DNA of 38,264 nt from Halomonas halmophila (lineage in GTDB: Bacteria > Pseudomonadota > Gammaproteobacteria > Pseudomonadales > Halomonadaceae). The notes under the pieces were generated by a model. The model had not been told where the DNA came from. It ran no database searches and worked only from the letters and a program-made list of their open reading frames with translations. The DNA lies in NCBI RefSeq assembly GCF_006540005.1, contig NZ_BJOC01000036.1, forward strand, positions 1 to 38,264. Reading direction: 5' to 3'. Positions 11,023 to 19,283 of this stretch are shown in pieces (the stretch's first letter is position 1; the number at the start of each line of letters is the position of its first letter). The position numbers and the translations under genes were made by a program.

Positions 11023-11892
11023 TCAGGCCACCAGGGCGTCCCCGATTTGCTGACGCACCTTCTTCATGGCGTTCTTCTCGAGCTGACGAATACGCTCGGC
11101 GGAAACGCCGTAGACATCGGCCAGGTCATGCAGGGTCGACTTGCTGTCGCTCAGCCAGCGGCGCTGGAGAATGTCCCGCGACCGCTCATCCAACTGTGAC
11201 AGGGCAACCCGCAGGCGCTGCGTGGAGTCTTCTTCCCAGTCACTGTCCTCCAGCTGCGTGGCCGGATCCTGGGAGGCGTCATCCAAAAACTGCGCCGGCG
11301 CCTGGTAGGCGGAGTCTTCATCCTCGCCGCCCGGCGGCGCATCGAAGCCGGCATCATGGGCCGACAGGCGACCTTCCATCTCGCGCACCACCTCGGGTTT
11401 GACGTCGAGGTCCTTGGCGATGGCATCCACCTCATTGGTGTTCAGCCAGGCCAGGCGTTTCTTGGCGCCGCGCAGATTGAAGAACAGCTTGCGCTGGGCC
11501 TTGGTGGTCGCCACCTTGACGATTCGCCAGTTGCGCAGCACGAACTCGTGGATCTCGGCCTTGATCCAGTGCACGGCGAAGGACACCAGCCGCACGCCCT
11601 GATAGGGATCGAAGCGCTTGACCGCCTTCATCAGGCCGACGTTGCCCTCCTGGATCAGATCGGCCTGAGCCAGACCATAGCCGGAATAGCTGCGCGCGAT
11701 GTGCACGACGAAACGCAGGTGTGACATGACCAGACGCCGCGCCGCCTCGAGGTCGCCCTCGTCATGCAGGCGATAGGCCAGATCGCGTTCTTCGTCGACG
11801 GTGAGCATGGGGATCCCGTTCACCGCCTGTATGTAACCATTGAGGTCATGACCCGGTGACAGGTGCCCCACCGGCAGAAGACTGGTGCTCAT
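11023..11892 (-). CDS. rpoH: Heat-shock sigma factor sigma-32
   Basis: RpoH directs RNA polymerase to heat-shock promoters. This 289-residue protein (E. coli 284) has the region 2 sequence [21 protein letters not shown], then the RpoH-specific box QRKLFFNLR that separates it from other sigma factors. An acidic linker follows, and the region 4 helix-turn-helix is [20 protein letters not shown]. The ATG at 11892 starts [15 protein letters not shown] lies about 11 bases upstream, slightly far. An earlier in-frame ATG (11952) is less likely. It sits downstream of ftsX with 132 bp between, the conserved ftsYEX-rpoH order, so it has room for its own promoters. I could not identify a convincing sigma-E promoter. 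Confidence 0.97.
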   Translation of the reverse strand: MSTSLLPVGHLSPGHDLNGYIQAVNGIPMLTVDEERDLAYRLHDEGDLEAARRLVMSHLRFVVHIARSYSGYGLAQADLIQEGNVGLMKAVKRFDPYQGVRLVSFAVHWIKAEIHEFVLRNWRIVKVATTKAQRKLFFNLRGAKKRLAWLNTNEVDAIAKDLDVKPEVVREMEGRLSAHDAGFDAPPGGEDEDSAYQAPAQFLDDASQDPATQLEDSDWEEDSTQRLRVALSQLDERSRDILQRRWLSDSKSTLHDLADVYGVSAERIRQLEKNAMKKVRQQIGDALVA

Positions 11893-12024
11893 GTGCAGAT
11901 TGTCTCCTCGAAACCCATGTGTGGAATCGGCAATTGCTGCCTTGGACGACACAAGACCGATTCGGTTCCGGCTAACGATAAATTTGTCACTTGGTCCCTG
12001 GTTGCAAACCGGTGACGCATGACA

Positions 12025-13002
12025 TCAGCGGGGGCGGATCTGCGCCAGATGGCGACTGACGGCAATCCAGGCACCCAGCCAGCCCAACAGTGTACTACAT
12101 GCCAGCAGTGTTGCCGACCCCCCGATACCCAGTGTCGGCAGCACGAAGCTGGCCCCATAGCTGGCGGCCAGCGAGGCGACCGGCCCGGAGAGCCAGTCAC
12201 CGCCCAGCGCCAGCAGGCCCCAGGCCAGGATTCCGCCACCCAGGCCGTACCAGGCGCCGCTGTAGAGGAAGGGACGCCGCACGAACTGGTGAGTAGCGCC
12301 AATCAGGGTCACCACCTCGATTTCCTTGCGACGATTCTCCACGGCCAGGCGGATGGTGTTGCCGACCACCAGCAGCACCCCCAGACCGAAGAGTACACCC
12401 AGCGCCAGGGTCACGCGCTGCCCCAGCTCGGCCAGGTGACGCAGTCGCTCCAGCCAGGCCAGGTCGAGACGCACTTCCTCGACCCCGCTGACGTCGCCGA
12501 GCCGCTCGGCCAGTCGGCGCACAGCCTGCGGCGCCGGGTCTGACGGTGAGATCACCACACTCGCCGGCAATGGATTGCCCGGCAGGCGCGCCAGGGCGTC
12601 CTCGAGGCCCAGCGATGCCTGAAACTCGGCCATGCCCTCCTCGGCCGTGATCAGGCGCGTCGCTTCCACACCCTGCTGCGCCGCCAGCGCCTCCTCGATA
12701 CGGCCGGCCTCGGCGGCATCGACCCGAGTCTCGAGATAGGCCGTCAGGGTCGCGCTCTCCTCCAGCTCGGCATCGAGCAGCCGCGCGCTGTCCAGCGTCA
12801 ACCACAGCGCCGCGGGCAGCACCAGGGCAATGGCGATCGCCAGCATGGTCAGCAGGCTGCCCACCGGGTAGCGCACCAGGCGCCGCACACTATCCAGCGC
12901 CATGGCGCGGTGGTGACGGCCCCAGCTGCGCCAGCGTCCACCGGCACCGGCTCGCTGGGTGCGCGCCCCGCGTCGCGGGGTGTCCTGTGACTGCCGACTC
13001 AT
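12025..13002 (-). CDS. ftsX: Cell division protein FtsX
   Basis: FtsX is the membrane half of the FtsEX complex, which acts at the septum and controls peptidoglycan amidases through EnvC-type activators. The 325-residue protein has a basic cytoplasmic N-terminus, a first membrane segment near 45-70 (LLTMLAIAIALVLPAAL), a periplasmic domain of about 100 residues, and three more membrane segments near 195-215, 250-270 and 295-315, with the cytoplasmic loop ENRRKEIEVVTLIGAT typical of FtsX. Its start overlaps the ftsE stop by ATGA, indicating translational coupling. Family assignment is secure; the N-terminal 30 residues are variable. Confidence 0.95.
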   Translation of the reverse strand: MSRQSQDTPRRGARTQRAGAGGRWRSWGRHHRAMALDSVRRLVRYPVGSLLTMLAIAIALVLPAALWLTLDSARLLDAELEESATLTAYLETRVDAAEAGRIEEALAAQQGVEATRLITAEEGMAEFQASLGLEDALARLPGNPLPASVVISPSDPAPQAVRRLAERLGDVSGVEEVRLDLAWLERLRHLAELGQRVTLALGVLFGLGVLLVVGNTIRLAVENRRKEIEVVTLIGATHQFVRRPFLYSGAWYGLGGGILAWGLLALGGDWLSGPVASLAASYGASFVLPTLGIGGSATLLACSTLLGWLGAWIAVSRHLAQIRPR

Positions 13003-13667
13003 TCTGCCTCCTCGTCGCCGACCAGGCGGCCATCATGCAAGCGCAGGGTACGGTGCCGCAGCCTGGCGATCAGTGCCAGGTCGTGACTGGCGACCATGAC
13101 CGTGGTACCGATTCGATTGAAGTCCTCGAACAGCGACATGATATCGGCGGACAACTGAGGGTCGAGGTTACCGGTGGGCTCATCGGCCAGCAGCAGGGCC
13201 GGCTTGTTGACCACGGCGCGGGCGATGCCCACGCGCTGCTGCTCACCGCCCGACAATTCCACCGGCAGCGCCTTTTCGCGATGCAGCAGGCCGACCTTGT
13301 CGAGGGCAGCGCGCACCCGACGCGACGCCTCGCGGGGCTCCATGCCCTGGATCTCCAGTGGCAGGGCGACATTGTGATAGATCGAGCGATCGAACAGCAG
13401 CTGGTGATCCTGAAAGACCACGCCGATCTGGCGCCGGTAGAACGGTACCTGCGTCGAGTGGAGCTGGTCGATGTCGTGACCGGCTACCAGGATGCGCCCG
13501 CGGCTGGGCCGCTCCAGGCGCATGATCAGGCGCAGCAATGAGCTCTTGCCCGCCCCGGAATGCCCGGTCAAAAAGGCCATCTCGCCACGCTCGACCCGGA
13601 AGTTGAGGTGGGCCAGTGCCTCGAAGCGCCCTCCATAGCGCTTGCCGACATGCTCGAAGGTGATCAT
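12999..13667 (-). CDS. ftsE: Cell division ATP-binding protein FtsE
   Basis: FtsE is the ABC ATPase partner of FtsX. The 222-residue protein has the Walker A motif GHSGAGKS at 35-42, a Q-loop near [11 protein letters not shown], the ABC signature [14 protein letters not shown], Walker [13 protein letters not shown] and the H-loop SHDL. Length matches E. coli FtsE (222). The gene overlaps ftsX by four bases at its end and ftsY by four bases at its start, so the three are translated as a coupled unit from the ftsY promoter. Confidence 0.97.
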   Translation of the reverse strand: MITFEHVGKRYGGRFEALAHLNFRVERGEMAFLTGHSGAGKSSLLRLIMRLERPSRGRILVAGHDIDQLHSTQVPFYRRQIGVVFQDHQLLFDRSIYHNVALPLEIQGMEPREASRRVRAALDKVGLLHREKALPVELSGGEQQRVGIARAVVNKPALLLADEPTGNLDPQLSADIMSLFEDFNRIGTTVMVASHDLALIARLRHRTLRLHDGRLVGDEEAE

Positions 13668-15043
13668 TCGGCGGGGTCGCCCTTGTCGAAGAGGGCATCC
13701 ACGAACTCGCGAGCGGCGAAGGGCCGCAGATCGTCGAGGGTCTCGCCGACCCCGATGAACCGAATCGGCGTCCCCAACTGCTGCGCCAGGGCGAAGATGA
13801 TGCCGCCCTTGGCGGTACCGTCCAGCTTGGTCAGGGTGATACCGGTGACCGGCACCGCCTCGTTGAAGGTCGAGGCCTGGGACAGGGCGTTCTGCCCGGT
13901 GCCGGCATCGAGCACCAGCATCACTTCATGGGGTGCCTCGGCATCGAGCTTGCCCAGCACCCGACGTACCTTCTTCAGCTCTTCCATCAGGTGCGACTTG
14001 TTGTGCAGGCGCCCGGCGGTATCGGCGATCAGGACATCAGTGCCGCGCGCCTGCGCGGCCGCCAGGGCATCGTAGACCACCGAGGCACTGTCGGCCCCGG
14101 TGTGCTGCGCGACCACCGGCACATGGTTGCGCTCGCCCCAGATCTGGAGCTGCTCGACGGCCGCCGCCCGGAACGTATCGCCGGCGGCCAGCATCACGCT
14201 GCGCCCCTCGCGCTGGAAGCGTTGAGTCAGCTTGCCGATGGTGGTGGTCTTGCCCACCCCGTTGACGCCGACCACCAGGATGACAAAGGGCCCCTGCCCC
14301 TTGGGCGGAAGCTCCAGCGGCTGGGTCACGCCCTCCAGCAGGCCGGTCAACTCATCCTGCAGCGCCTGATAAAGGGCCTGGGGATCCTTGAGCTCCTTGC
14401 GCGACACGCGCTCGGTCAGCCGCTCGATGATCTCGGTGGTGGCCTCGATGCCCACGTCCGCCATCAGCAGCTGGGTCTCGATCTCCTCCATGAGGTCATC
14501 GTCGATCTGCTTGCGGCCCATGAAGAGACCGGCGAGGCCATCGGCCAGATTGGCTCGGGTCTTGCCCAGCCCCTGCTTGATGCGGGCAAACCAGCCCTTC
14601 TTCTCGCTGCGCGGCTTGTCCCTGGGCGCCACGGCGGCGGGTTCCGGCTCCGGTTCAGGTTCAGGTGTCTGCTCGGGCTCGGGTGTCGGCTCCGGTTCGG
14701 GCTCGGGCGTCGGCTCGGGTTCGGGCGTCGGCTCGGGTTCGGGCGTCGGCTCGGGTTCGGGCGTCGGCTCGGGCTCGGGCTCGGGCTCGGGAGTCGGTTC
14801 CGGTTCGGGCTCGCCTTCCGGCACCGGCGCCGGCTCGACTTCGGAAAGGGGCTCAGCAGTCTGCGACTCGCGGCGAGACTCGACGTCCGGCAGCGTCTCC
14901 GCCTCGGCCTCCCGGAGCGACTCGGGCTCCGCCGCGGCGGGCTGCTCTTCGGCCGGCGCTGACTCGTCGCGCTCGACCTCCTGCTCAGGCGTCTCGACCG
15001 CCTGATCCTGCTGCTTCTTCTTGCGCTTGAAAAAACCGAACAT
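13664..15043 (-). CDS. ftsY: Signal recognition particle receptor FtsY
   Basis: FtsY is the SRP receptor GTPase that docks ribosome-nascent-chain complexes to the inner membrane. The start [10 protein letters not shown] at ATG 15043 is the family-typical membrane-binding N-terminus; an upstream GTG at 15079 would add 12 residues. An acidic A domain (about 15-150) contains a long run of TPEPEP-type repeats. The NG domain follows with [14 protein letters not shown] (G1), [20 protein letters not shown] and [10 protein letters not shown]. It has 459 residues. The last bases overlap ftsE (ATGA). The gene is divergent from rsmD, the usual arrangement in gammaproteobacteria. The repeat-rich A domain is longer and more regular than in E. 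coli. Confidence 0.96.
   Translation of the reverse strand: MFGFFKRKKKQQDQAVETPEQEVERDESAPAEEQPAAAEPESLREAEAETLPDVESRRESQTAEPLSEVEPAPVPEGEPEPEPTPEPEPEPEPTPEPEPTPEPEPTPEPEPTPEPEPEPTPEPEQTPEPEPEPEPAAVAPRDKPRSEKKGWFARIKQGLGKTRANLADGLAGLFMGRKQIDDDLMEEIETQLLMADVGIEATTEIIERLTERVSRKELKDPQALYQALQDELTGLLEGVTQPLELPPKGQGPFVILVVGVNGVGKTTTIGKLTQRFQREGRSVMLAAGDTFRAAAVEQLQIWGERNHVPVVAQHTGADSASVVYDALAAAQARGTDVLIADTAGRLHNKSHLMEELKKVRRVLGKLDAEAPHEVMLVLDAGTGQNALSQASTFNEAVPVTGITLTKLDGTAKGGIIFALAQQLGTPIRFIGVGETLDDLRPFAAREFVDALFDKGDPAE
14712..14765 (-). repeat. 18-bp tandem repeat in the ftsY A domain
   Basis: Three exact head-to-tail copies of an 18-bp unit encode TPEPEP in FtsY. Variant copies flank them over about 14640-14812, some extended by a further 6-bp PE unit. 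Because the unit is a multiple of three, copy-number change would keep the reading frame. Confidence 0.85.
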
Positions 15044-15097
15044 GGGGGGATTCAGCCTCGCGGGTGAACGAATGCCCACATCCTACCATCGCGCATC

Positions 15098-15126
15098 ATG
15101 ACTGTGGACACAGGGCCCGCTACAAT
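15098..15126 (+). promoter_or_regulatory. Sigma70-type promoter of rsmD
   Basis: ATGACT (15098-15103) and TACAAT (15121-15126) are 17 bp apart, matching 4/6 and 5/6 consensus bases. The -10 box ends only 7 bases before the rsmD ATG at 15134, so transcription would start at or within two bases of the start codon. Confidence 0.6.
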
Positions 15127-15133
15127 CGCGCAC

Positions 15134-15775
15134 ATGACTCGACGACGTTCCCGACGCACGCCACCTGCCGCGCGTGGCCGCCCGGCCGGCCAGCCTCAGG
15201 GCAAGCTGCGCATCATCGGCGGCGAATACCGCCGCCGCCAGCTGCCGGTCCTCGACCTTCCCGGGCTGCGCCCCACGCCCGACCGGGTGCGCGAAACCCT
15301 GTTCAACTGGCTGGGGCCGACGCTCGCCGGCCGTCGCGTGCTGGATCTCTTCGCCGGCAGCGGCGCCCTCGGCCTGGAAGCCCTGTCACGCGGCGCCGGT
15401 GACGCGACCCTGGTCGAGCTCGACGCCCGAGCCAGCCGCGCCCTGAGCGACAACCTGGCCAGCCTGGGCATCGCCCGGGCCGAGGTGGTCAAGCGCGACG
15501 CCCGTCGCTTTCTCGAGGGCGAGCCGGTCGACTATTCGCTGGTGTTTGTCGATCCGCCCTTCCATCAGGGCCTCGCCGCACCCTGCTGTGCCGCCCTGGA
15601 GCAGGGCTGGCTGAGCGAAGAGGCGAGCATCTATGTGGAAACCGAAACGACGCTCGAGCCACGGGTACCCGACAACTGGACACTGCACCGCGAAGTTCGT
15701 GCGGGAGAAGGCACGGGGCGACTCTACCGACGCCAGCCCGACCACCGCGATTGCGGCGATAAAGACGCTTGCTGA
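15134..15775 (+). CDS. rsmD: 16S rRNA m2G966 methyltransferase
   Basis: RsmD methylates N2 of G966 in 16S rRNA during 30S assembly. The protein (213 residues) has a basic N-terminus, the family block IIGGEYRRRQLPV, the LRPTPDRVRETLFNWL segment, the SAM-binding loop VLDLFAGSGALGLEALSRGA, the acidic VELD and the catalytic FVDPPF. The ATG at 15134 is preferred because an earlier ATG at 15098 overlaps the -35 element of the visible promoter. There is no Shine-Dalgarno sequence before 15134, consistent with leaderless translation. Divergent from ftsY. Confidence 0.93.
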   Translation: MTRRRSRRTPPAARGRPAGQPQGKLRIIGGEYRRRQLPVLDLPGLRPTPDRVRETLFNWLGPTLAGRRVLDLFAGSGALGLEALSRGAGDATLVELDARASRALSDNLASLGIARAEVVKRDARRFLEGEPVDYSLVFVDPPFHQGLAAPCCAALEQGWLSEEASIYVETETTLEPRVPDNWTLHREVRAGEGTGRLYRRQPDHRDCGDKDAC

Positions 15776-15861
15776 GCCCCGCCGGCGGCGTTACGCTGCC
15801 GATTGCAGGACGCGCTCAACGGGCCGAGCCCGACTCAGCTAGACATCACCAGGAGAAACGG

Positions 15862-16101
15862 ATGAGCAACGAACTCTTCAACCAGCTCGAACAGAAGGTC
15901 TCCAGCGCCGTCGAGGCACTGGAGTTGATGAAAATGGAAGCCGAGGAGCTGCGCGAGGAAAACACCCGCCTCAAGCAGGAACGCGAGGAATGGGAGCGTC
16001 GCTTGTCCGCGCTGCTCGGCAAGTTCGACGACGTCGACACCGGCTCGTCTTCCGCACAAGCCTCCTCCGAGCCGGAACAGCCGGCCCACCAGCAAGGCTG
16101 A
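15862..16101 (+). CDS. zapB: ZapB-like cell division coiled-coil protein
   Basis: This 79-residue protein begins MSNELFNQLEQKVSSAVE and continues as one coiled coil to about residue 55, with LELMKMEAEELREENTRLKQE, then a Ser/Glu-rich disordered tail. Length, position of the coiled coil and the start fit ZapB, a small cytoplasmic FtsZ-ring-associated protein that links the division ring to MatP/ZapA. AGGAG precedes the ATG; an in-frame extension to 15769 lacks coiled-coil character. It lies 86 bp after rsmD and stops only 6 bp from the convergent rimI stop. Another short coiled-coil family (for example a TIGR02449-type protein) is a possible alternative. Confidence 0.75.
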   Translation: MSNELFNQLEQKVSSAVEALELMKMEAEELREENTRLKQEREEWERRLSALLGKFDDVDTGSSSAQASSEPEQPAHQQG

Positions 16102-16107
16102 ACCCCG

Positions 16108-16572
16108 TCACGCCTGCCGTAGCCCGCGTGACATCAGAAGGGCATCCTCCCGCCCGGCGCCGTCAAGCGATGGATAATAGTCGCGGCGGCGCCCGTCCTC
16201 GCCGAACCCCCAGCGGCGATAAAGCCGTATTGCCGCCTCGTTGCCGGCCCTGACTTCCAGCAGCAGGCGCTCGCTGTTCCACCCCCTCGCCCGAGCCTCC
16301 ACGGCCTGCATGAGCGTCGCCGCCAGGCCCTGCCGGCGCGCCCGCGGGGCCACCAGGAGCGACTGCAGCTCGGCATCGAAGGGCAGTCGCGATACATGCG
16401 CATAAGCGATCAGCCGCCCGTTGCGGTAGATGCCCAGCAAGTGTTCGTTGTTATCCGCCAGGGCCGATTTCAGCCGGGGCGCCTCCAGCGGGAAGCGCTG
16501 CGAGACCCGCTCCAGCTCGACCACGTCGGCCAGTGCATCGGCGTCCAGCACCCGCGCCTCAGGCGTCGTCAT
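16108..16572 (-). CDS. rimI: Ribosomal protein S18 N-acetyltransferase RimI
   Basis: RimI is a GNAT enzyme that acetylates the N-terminal alanine of ribosomal protein S18. The 154-residue protein has the acetyl-CoA motif LLVAPRARRQGLAATLM near residues 70-86, the catalytic glutamate in LLLEVRAGNEAAIRLYRRWGF, and the C-terminal aromatic DYYP motif followed by DALLMSRGL, all RimI-like. The ATG at 16572 has GGAG about 8 bases upstream. Its start overlaps the end of holD by 14 bp; the holD-rimI overlap also exists in E. coli, which supports both calls. Confidence 0.92.
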   Translation of the reverse strand: MTTPEARVLDADALADVVELERVSQRFPLEAPRLKSALADNNEHLLGIYRNGRLIAYAHVSRLPFDAELQSLLVAPRARRQGLAATLMQAVEARARGWNSERLLLEVRAGNEAAIRLYRRWGFGEDGRRRDYYPSLDGAGREDALLMSRGLRQA

Positions 16573-17395
16573 CGCCCCCGCTCCACAGGCGTGGCCAATC
16601 GGCGAGACGCGGCCACAGGGCCCGCTTGGCATCAGCACTCGCGGCGAGCGTCTGCAGGTCCGGCCCCTGCCAGACCGGCAACGACAACAGCGCGCTGTGG
16701 CCGTCGGCCAGCTGCAACAGGCGTTCCGTGAGCGCGGCCTCGCCGAAGACCAGCAGGCGTTCCGGCTGCCAGCCGCGCTGGCGACGCCCGCTCAGGAAGG
16801 CGCGCAGCCCATCCTGGGCCTCCTCCAGCGGCGACTCCACCGCCAGGCCCTCGAGCTGGGGCCAGCGAAAGCTCTCGAAGGTCGGCGCCTGACTGGGCAC
16901 CACCCCGACCGAACGCATCAGGTTGCCCAGCAAGCAGTACTCGCTATCACTGGGCCCCCGATCCCGCGGCAGGACCAGCAACCAGCGCCCCTCCAGGCAG
17001 CTGACCTGCCAGGTGAAGCGCAGGGCCTCGTTGGACGTTTCGCTGGCTGACGCGGGCGTAGCCTGCTCCGTCGCAGGGCCGGACGAGGCCGCAGGCGCCG
17101 GCGCGCTGTCCGACGACTCGCCCGGCATCAGGTCGCCCAGCAGGGCACGCGCCTTGCGCGGCCCGCTCGGTGGCCGCACGGCACTTTCCTGCGGCTCGGA
17201 GGACGACGCGCTGGCTTCACCGGCATCCCCCAGCAGGGCATGCAGGCGCTCACTGGGGGCAGTAGCGGGCTCCGGGGCTGGCGACTCCCACTCACAGGAC
17301 GGCGTTTCCAGCGCATTGGGCAGCCGATAGCGTGCCACCCAGGCCGTGAGCCCCATGGCCTCCAGGTATTGCAGCCGATGTGGCTCGCTGGTCAC
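16559..17395 (-). CDS. holD: HolD-like DNA polymerase III psi subunit, enlarged
   Basis: Psi links the chi subunit, and through it SSB, to the clamp loader. The first 27 residues (TSEPHRLQYLEAMGLTAWVARYRLP) resemble the E. coli HolD N-terminus that contacts the clamp loader. The C-terminal 150 residues fit the psi fold: a beta start WLLVLPRD, a helical LLGNLMRSVGV, and KRALWPRLADW matching the end of HolD. Between lies a Ser/Ala/Pro/Glu-rich linker of about 90 residues with ALLGD at 53-57 and 84-88, making the protein 278 residues versus 137 in E. coli. The GTG start at 17395 has GGAGA upstream and overlaps the bolA stop by four bases. Identity is inferred from short matches plus the conserved holD-rimI order. 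Confidence 0.72.
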   Translation of the reverse strand: MTSEPHRLQYLEAMGLTAWVARYRLPNALETPSCEWESPAPEPATAPSERLHALLGDAGEASASSSEPQESAVRPPSGPRKARALLGDLMPGESSDSAPAPAASSGPATEQATPASASETSNEALRFTWQVSCLEGRWLLVLPRDRGPSDSEYCLLGNLMRSVGVVPSQAPTFESFRWPQLEGLAVESPLEEAQDGLRAFLSGRRQRGWQPERLLVFGEAALTERLLQLADGHSALLSLPVWQGPDLQTLAASADAKRALWPRLADWPRLWSGGDDDA

Positions 17396-17703
17396 GAACC
17401 GTCTCCGCCGCGGCAATCCGGCGAGTTCGGTCGCGACTCGCCCCGCGCCTGCCATTCCTGAGGCGTATAGGGGTGCAGTGCCAGGGCGTGTACCGGGCCG
17501 GCCAGTTCATCGGCCAGCAGCGCATAGATCTGCTGATGGCGCTTGACCGGCATCAGGCCTTCGAAACGCGACGACACCAAGGTGACCTTGAAGTGGGTCT
17601 CGGCATTAGCCGGCACATTGTGGCGATGACTCTCGTTCTCCACCGTCAGGAAGGTGGGTTCGAGGGCCTGGAGCTTCTCCTCGATGGTCGACTGGGTGCT
17701 CAT
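17392..17703 (-). CDS. bolA: BolA family transcriptional/redox regulator
   Basis: The 103-residue protein matches E. coli BolA well: IEEKLQALEPTFLTVENESHRHNVPANAETHFKVTLVS, then RFEGLMPVKRHQQIYALLADEL and HALALHPYTPQEW. BolA proteins pair with monothiol glutaredoxins through a shared iron-sulfur cluster (the conserved His in VHALALH is a ligand) and in E. coli affect cell shape and biofilm genes. GGGGAG lies five bases before the ATG at 17703. TACAAT at 17751-17756 on the minus strand may be its -10 element. It overlaps holD by GTGA, so bolA-holD-rimI read as one coupled operon. Confidence 0.93.
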   Translation of the reverse strand: MSTQSTIEEKLQALEPTFLTVENESHRHNVPANAETHFKVTLVSSRFEGLMPVKRHQQIYALLADELAGPVHALALHPYTPQEWQARGESRPNSPDCRGGDGS

Positions 17704-17746
17704 GTCGGCTCCCCGATGATGAGTGGTGAATACACAATCCGAATCT

Positions 17747-19159
17747 TCATTGTACGCTTTCAGAAGCGCCGCGACGACGTGCGCGCATCGCGTCTTCCGC
17801 GCGCGAGACACGTGCCAGGCTCGTCAACAGGGCCAGTGCGCCGGCCGCTGCACCGCCCCACAGCGCCCACTGCACCGGCGCCCCCGCCGACAGGCAGGCC
17901 CCGACCATCGCCACGCCCATGGCCTGGCCGACGGTGCGCGTGGTGCTCATCACGCCCGATGCATTGGCGCTGCGCTCGGCCGGCACGCTGGTCATCAACT
18001 CGCGATTGTTGGGCGGCTGAAAGAGACCGAAGCCCAGGCCACAGAGGGCGGTTCGCCACAGGCAGTCGAGTATGCCGGCCTGCGTTCCCAGCCCACCCAG
18101 TGCCAGCATGCCGGCGATCAACACCACCAGGCCCAGGCAGGCGATCAGGCTGGGATTGAGCCGGTCGGCGAGGCGTCCCGCCAGCGGGCCGGCCAGCATG
18201 ATCATCAACGGCCAGGGGGTGAACAGGAAGGCGGTTTCCAGCGGCGAGAAGCCCATGCCCTGCTGATAGAGAAACGACAGGGCCACGAAGGCCAGCCCCT
18301 GGCCGACGAACGCCAGCCCCTGCGACGCCACGGCCAGACTGAAACGCGGCTGGCGGAACAGCGTCAACGGCAACAACGGGAAAGGCGCCCGATGCTGGCG
18401 CCACAGGAAACCGCCGCCGACGACCAGGCTCAGCGCCAGCCAGCCCAGCGTCTGCCAGGCCGGCGTCCGATGCCCCACCCCATCCAGGGCCAGGAAGAGT
18501 GCGCCCAGCATGAGCATCGCCCCACAGGCGCCCGGCCAGTCGAAGCCACCGCGACGCCCCGCCTCGCGCGGCAGGGCCCGCCAGGCCAGCACCACGGCGA
18601 CCACGCCGATGGGCACCGGCAGGGCGAACAGCCAGGGCCAGTCGGCCACGGACAGCACCAGCCCGCCGATCGCCGGCCCGGCGGTATAGCCGGTCGCCAC
18701 GACCAGCGAGCTCAGCCCCAGCGCACTCCCCAGCAACCGCGAAGGAAAGATGCTGCGATACAGCGACGGGCCGATCGACAGGGTGGCTGCCGCCCCCATG
18801 CCCTGCAGGGCCCGGAAGCCCAGCAGCATGTCGAGATCCCGGGACAGGGCACTGCCGGCCGCCGCCACCACGAACAGACTCAGCCCGGCCACATAGAGTC
18901 GACGCCGGCCGATGATCTCGCTGAGTGCCGAAAAGACCAGCAGGAAGGCGGCGCAGACGACCTGGAAGATATTGGTGACCCAGACGGCACTCGACGACGC
19001 GACCTCCAGCCCCGCCGCGATCGACGGCAGCGCGAGATTGATCATGGTGGCATCGACCACGGCCATGGTCGTGCCACAGATCAGCGCCATCACCGCCAGC
19101 CGGCGTTCCGGGCCGGGCAGGCCATCATCACCTTCGCGCGTCGCAAAGAGTCGGCTCAT
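17747..19159 (-). CDS. MFS drug exporter, DHA2 (EmrB/QacA-like) family
   Basis: The 470-residue integral membrane protein shows about 13-14 hydrophobic segments, the 14-TMS DHA2 pattern. Motifs include MAVVDATMINLALPSIAAGL in the first segment (the DHA2 D1-type motif), GRRRLYVAGL in the loop after segment 2 (motif A), RALQGMGAAATLSIGPSLY (motif B area) and GYTAGPAIGGLV (motif C). Such proteins expel drugs or other organic compounds using the proton gradient; the substrate is unknown. The ATG at 19159 is the best family start, although its ribosome site is poor. It lies 43 bp upstream of bolA and just after the terminator of the preceding gene. Confidence 0.87.
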   Translation of the reverse strand: MSRLFATREGDDGLPGPERRLAVMALICGTTMAVVDATMINLALPSIAAGLEVASSSAVWVTNIFQVVCAAFLLVFSALSEIIGRRRLYVAGLSLFVVAAAGSALSRDLDMLLGFRALQGMGAAATLSIGPSLYRSIFPSRLLGSALGLSSLVVATGYTAGPAIGGLVLSVADWPWLFALPVPIGVVAVVLAWRALPREAGRRGGFDWPGACGAMLMLGALFLALDGVGHRTPAWQTLGWLALSLVVGGGFLWRQHRAPFPLLPLTLFRQPRFSLAVASQGLAFVGQGLAFVALSFLYQQGMGFSPLETAFLFTPWPLMIMLAGPLAGRLADRLNPSLIACLGLVVLIAGMLALGGLGTQAGILDCLWRTALCGLGFGLFQPPNNRELMTSVPAERSANASGVMSTTRTVGQAMGVAMVGACLSAGAPVQWALWGGAAAGALALLTSLARVSRAEDAMRARRRGASESVQ

Positions 19160-19180
19160 GAGTCGGGGTCCATAACATGC

Positions 19181-19203
19181 AAAAACCGGCACGGGGCCGG
19201 CTT
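19181..19203 (-). terminator. Rho-independent terminator after the 128-residue protein gene
   Basis: On the minus strand GCCGGC (19196-19201) pairs with GCCGGT (19185-19190, one G-U) around a 5-base loop, followed by TTTT. It lies downstream of the 19284-19670 gene and upstream of the exporter, separating their transcripts. Confidence 0.7.
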
Positions 19204-19283
19204 CAGCGCGATCCATACGGGCACGCAACACCTCGCATACGGCCACGGGGGTGGCCGCCAGCGAAGTGAAACGCTGTGCCGAA

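Noticed and set aside
11893..12024. A sigma-E promoter before rpoH
   Set aside because: A GGAACC on the minus strand resembles the -35 element, but no TCTGA-like -10 is found at the right distance.
14640..14830. A TonB-like protein suggested by the Pro-Glu repeats
   Set aside because: The repeats are within the FtsY A domain, and the downstream sequence is an SRP-GTPase, not a TonB C-terminal domain.
19157..19180. A five-codon leader peptide (MDPDS) overlapping the exporter start
   Set aside because: The tiny frame overlaps the ATG as ATGA, but it has no ribosome site and such short frames arise by chance.
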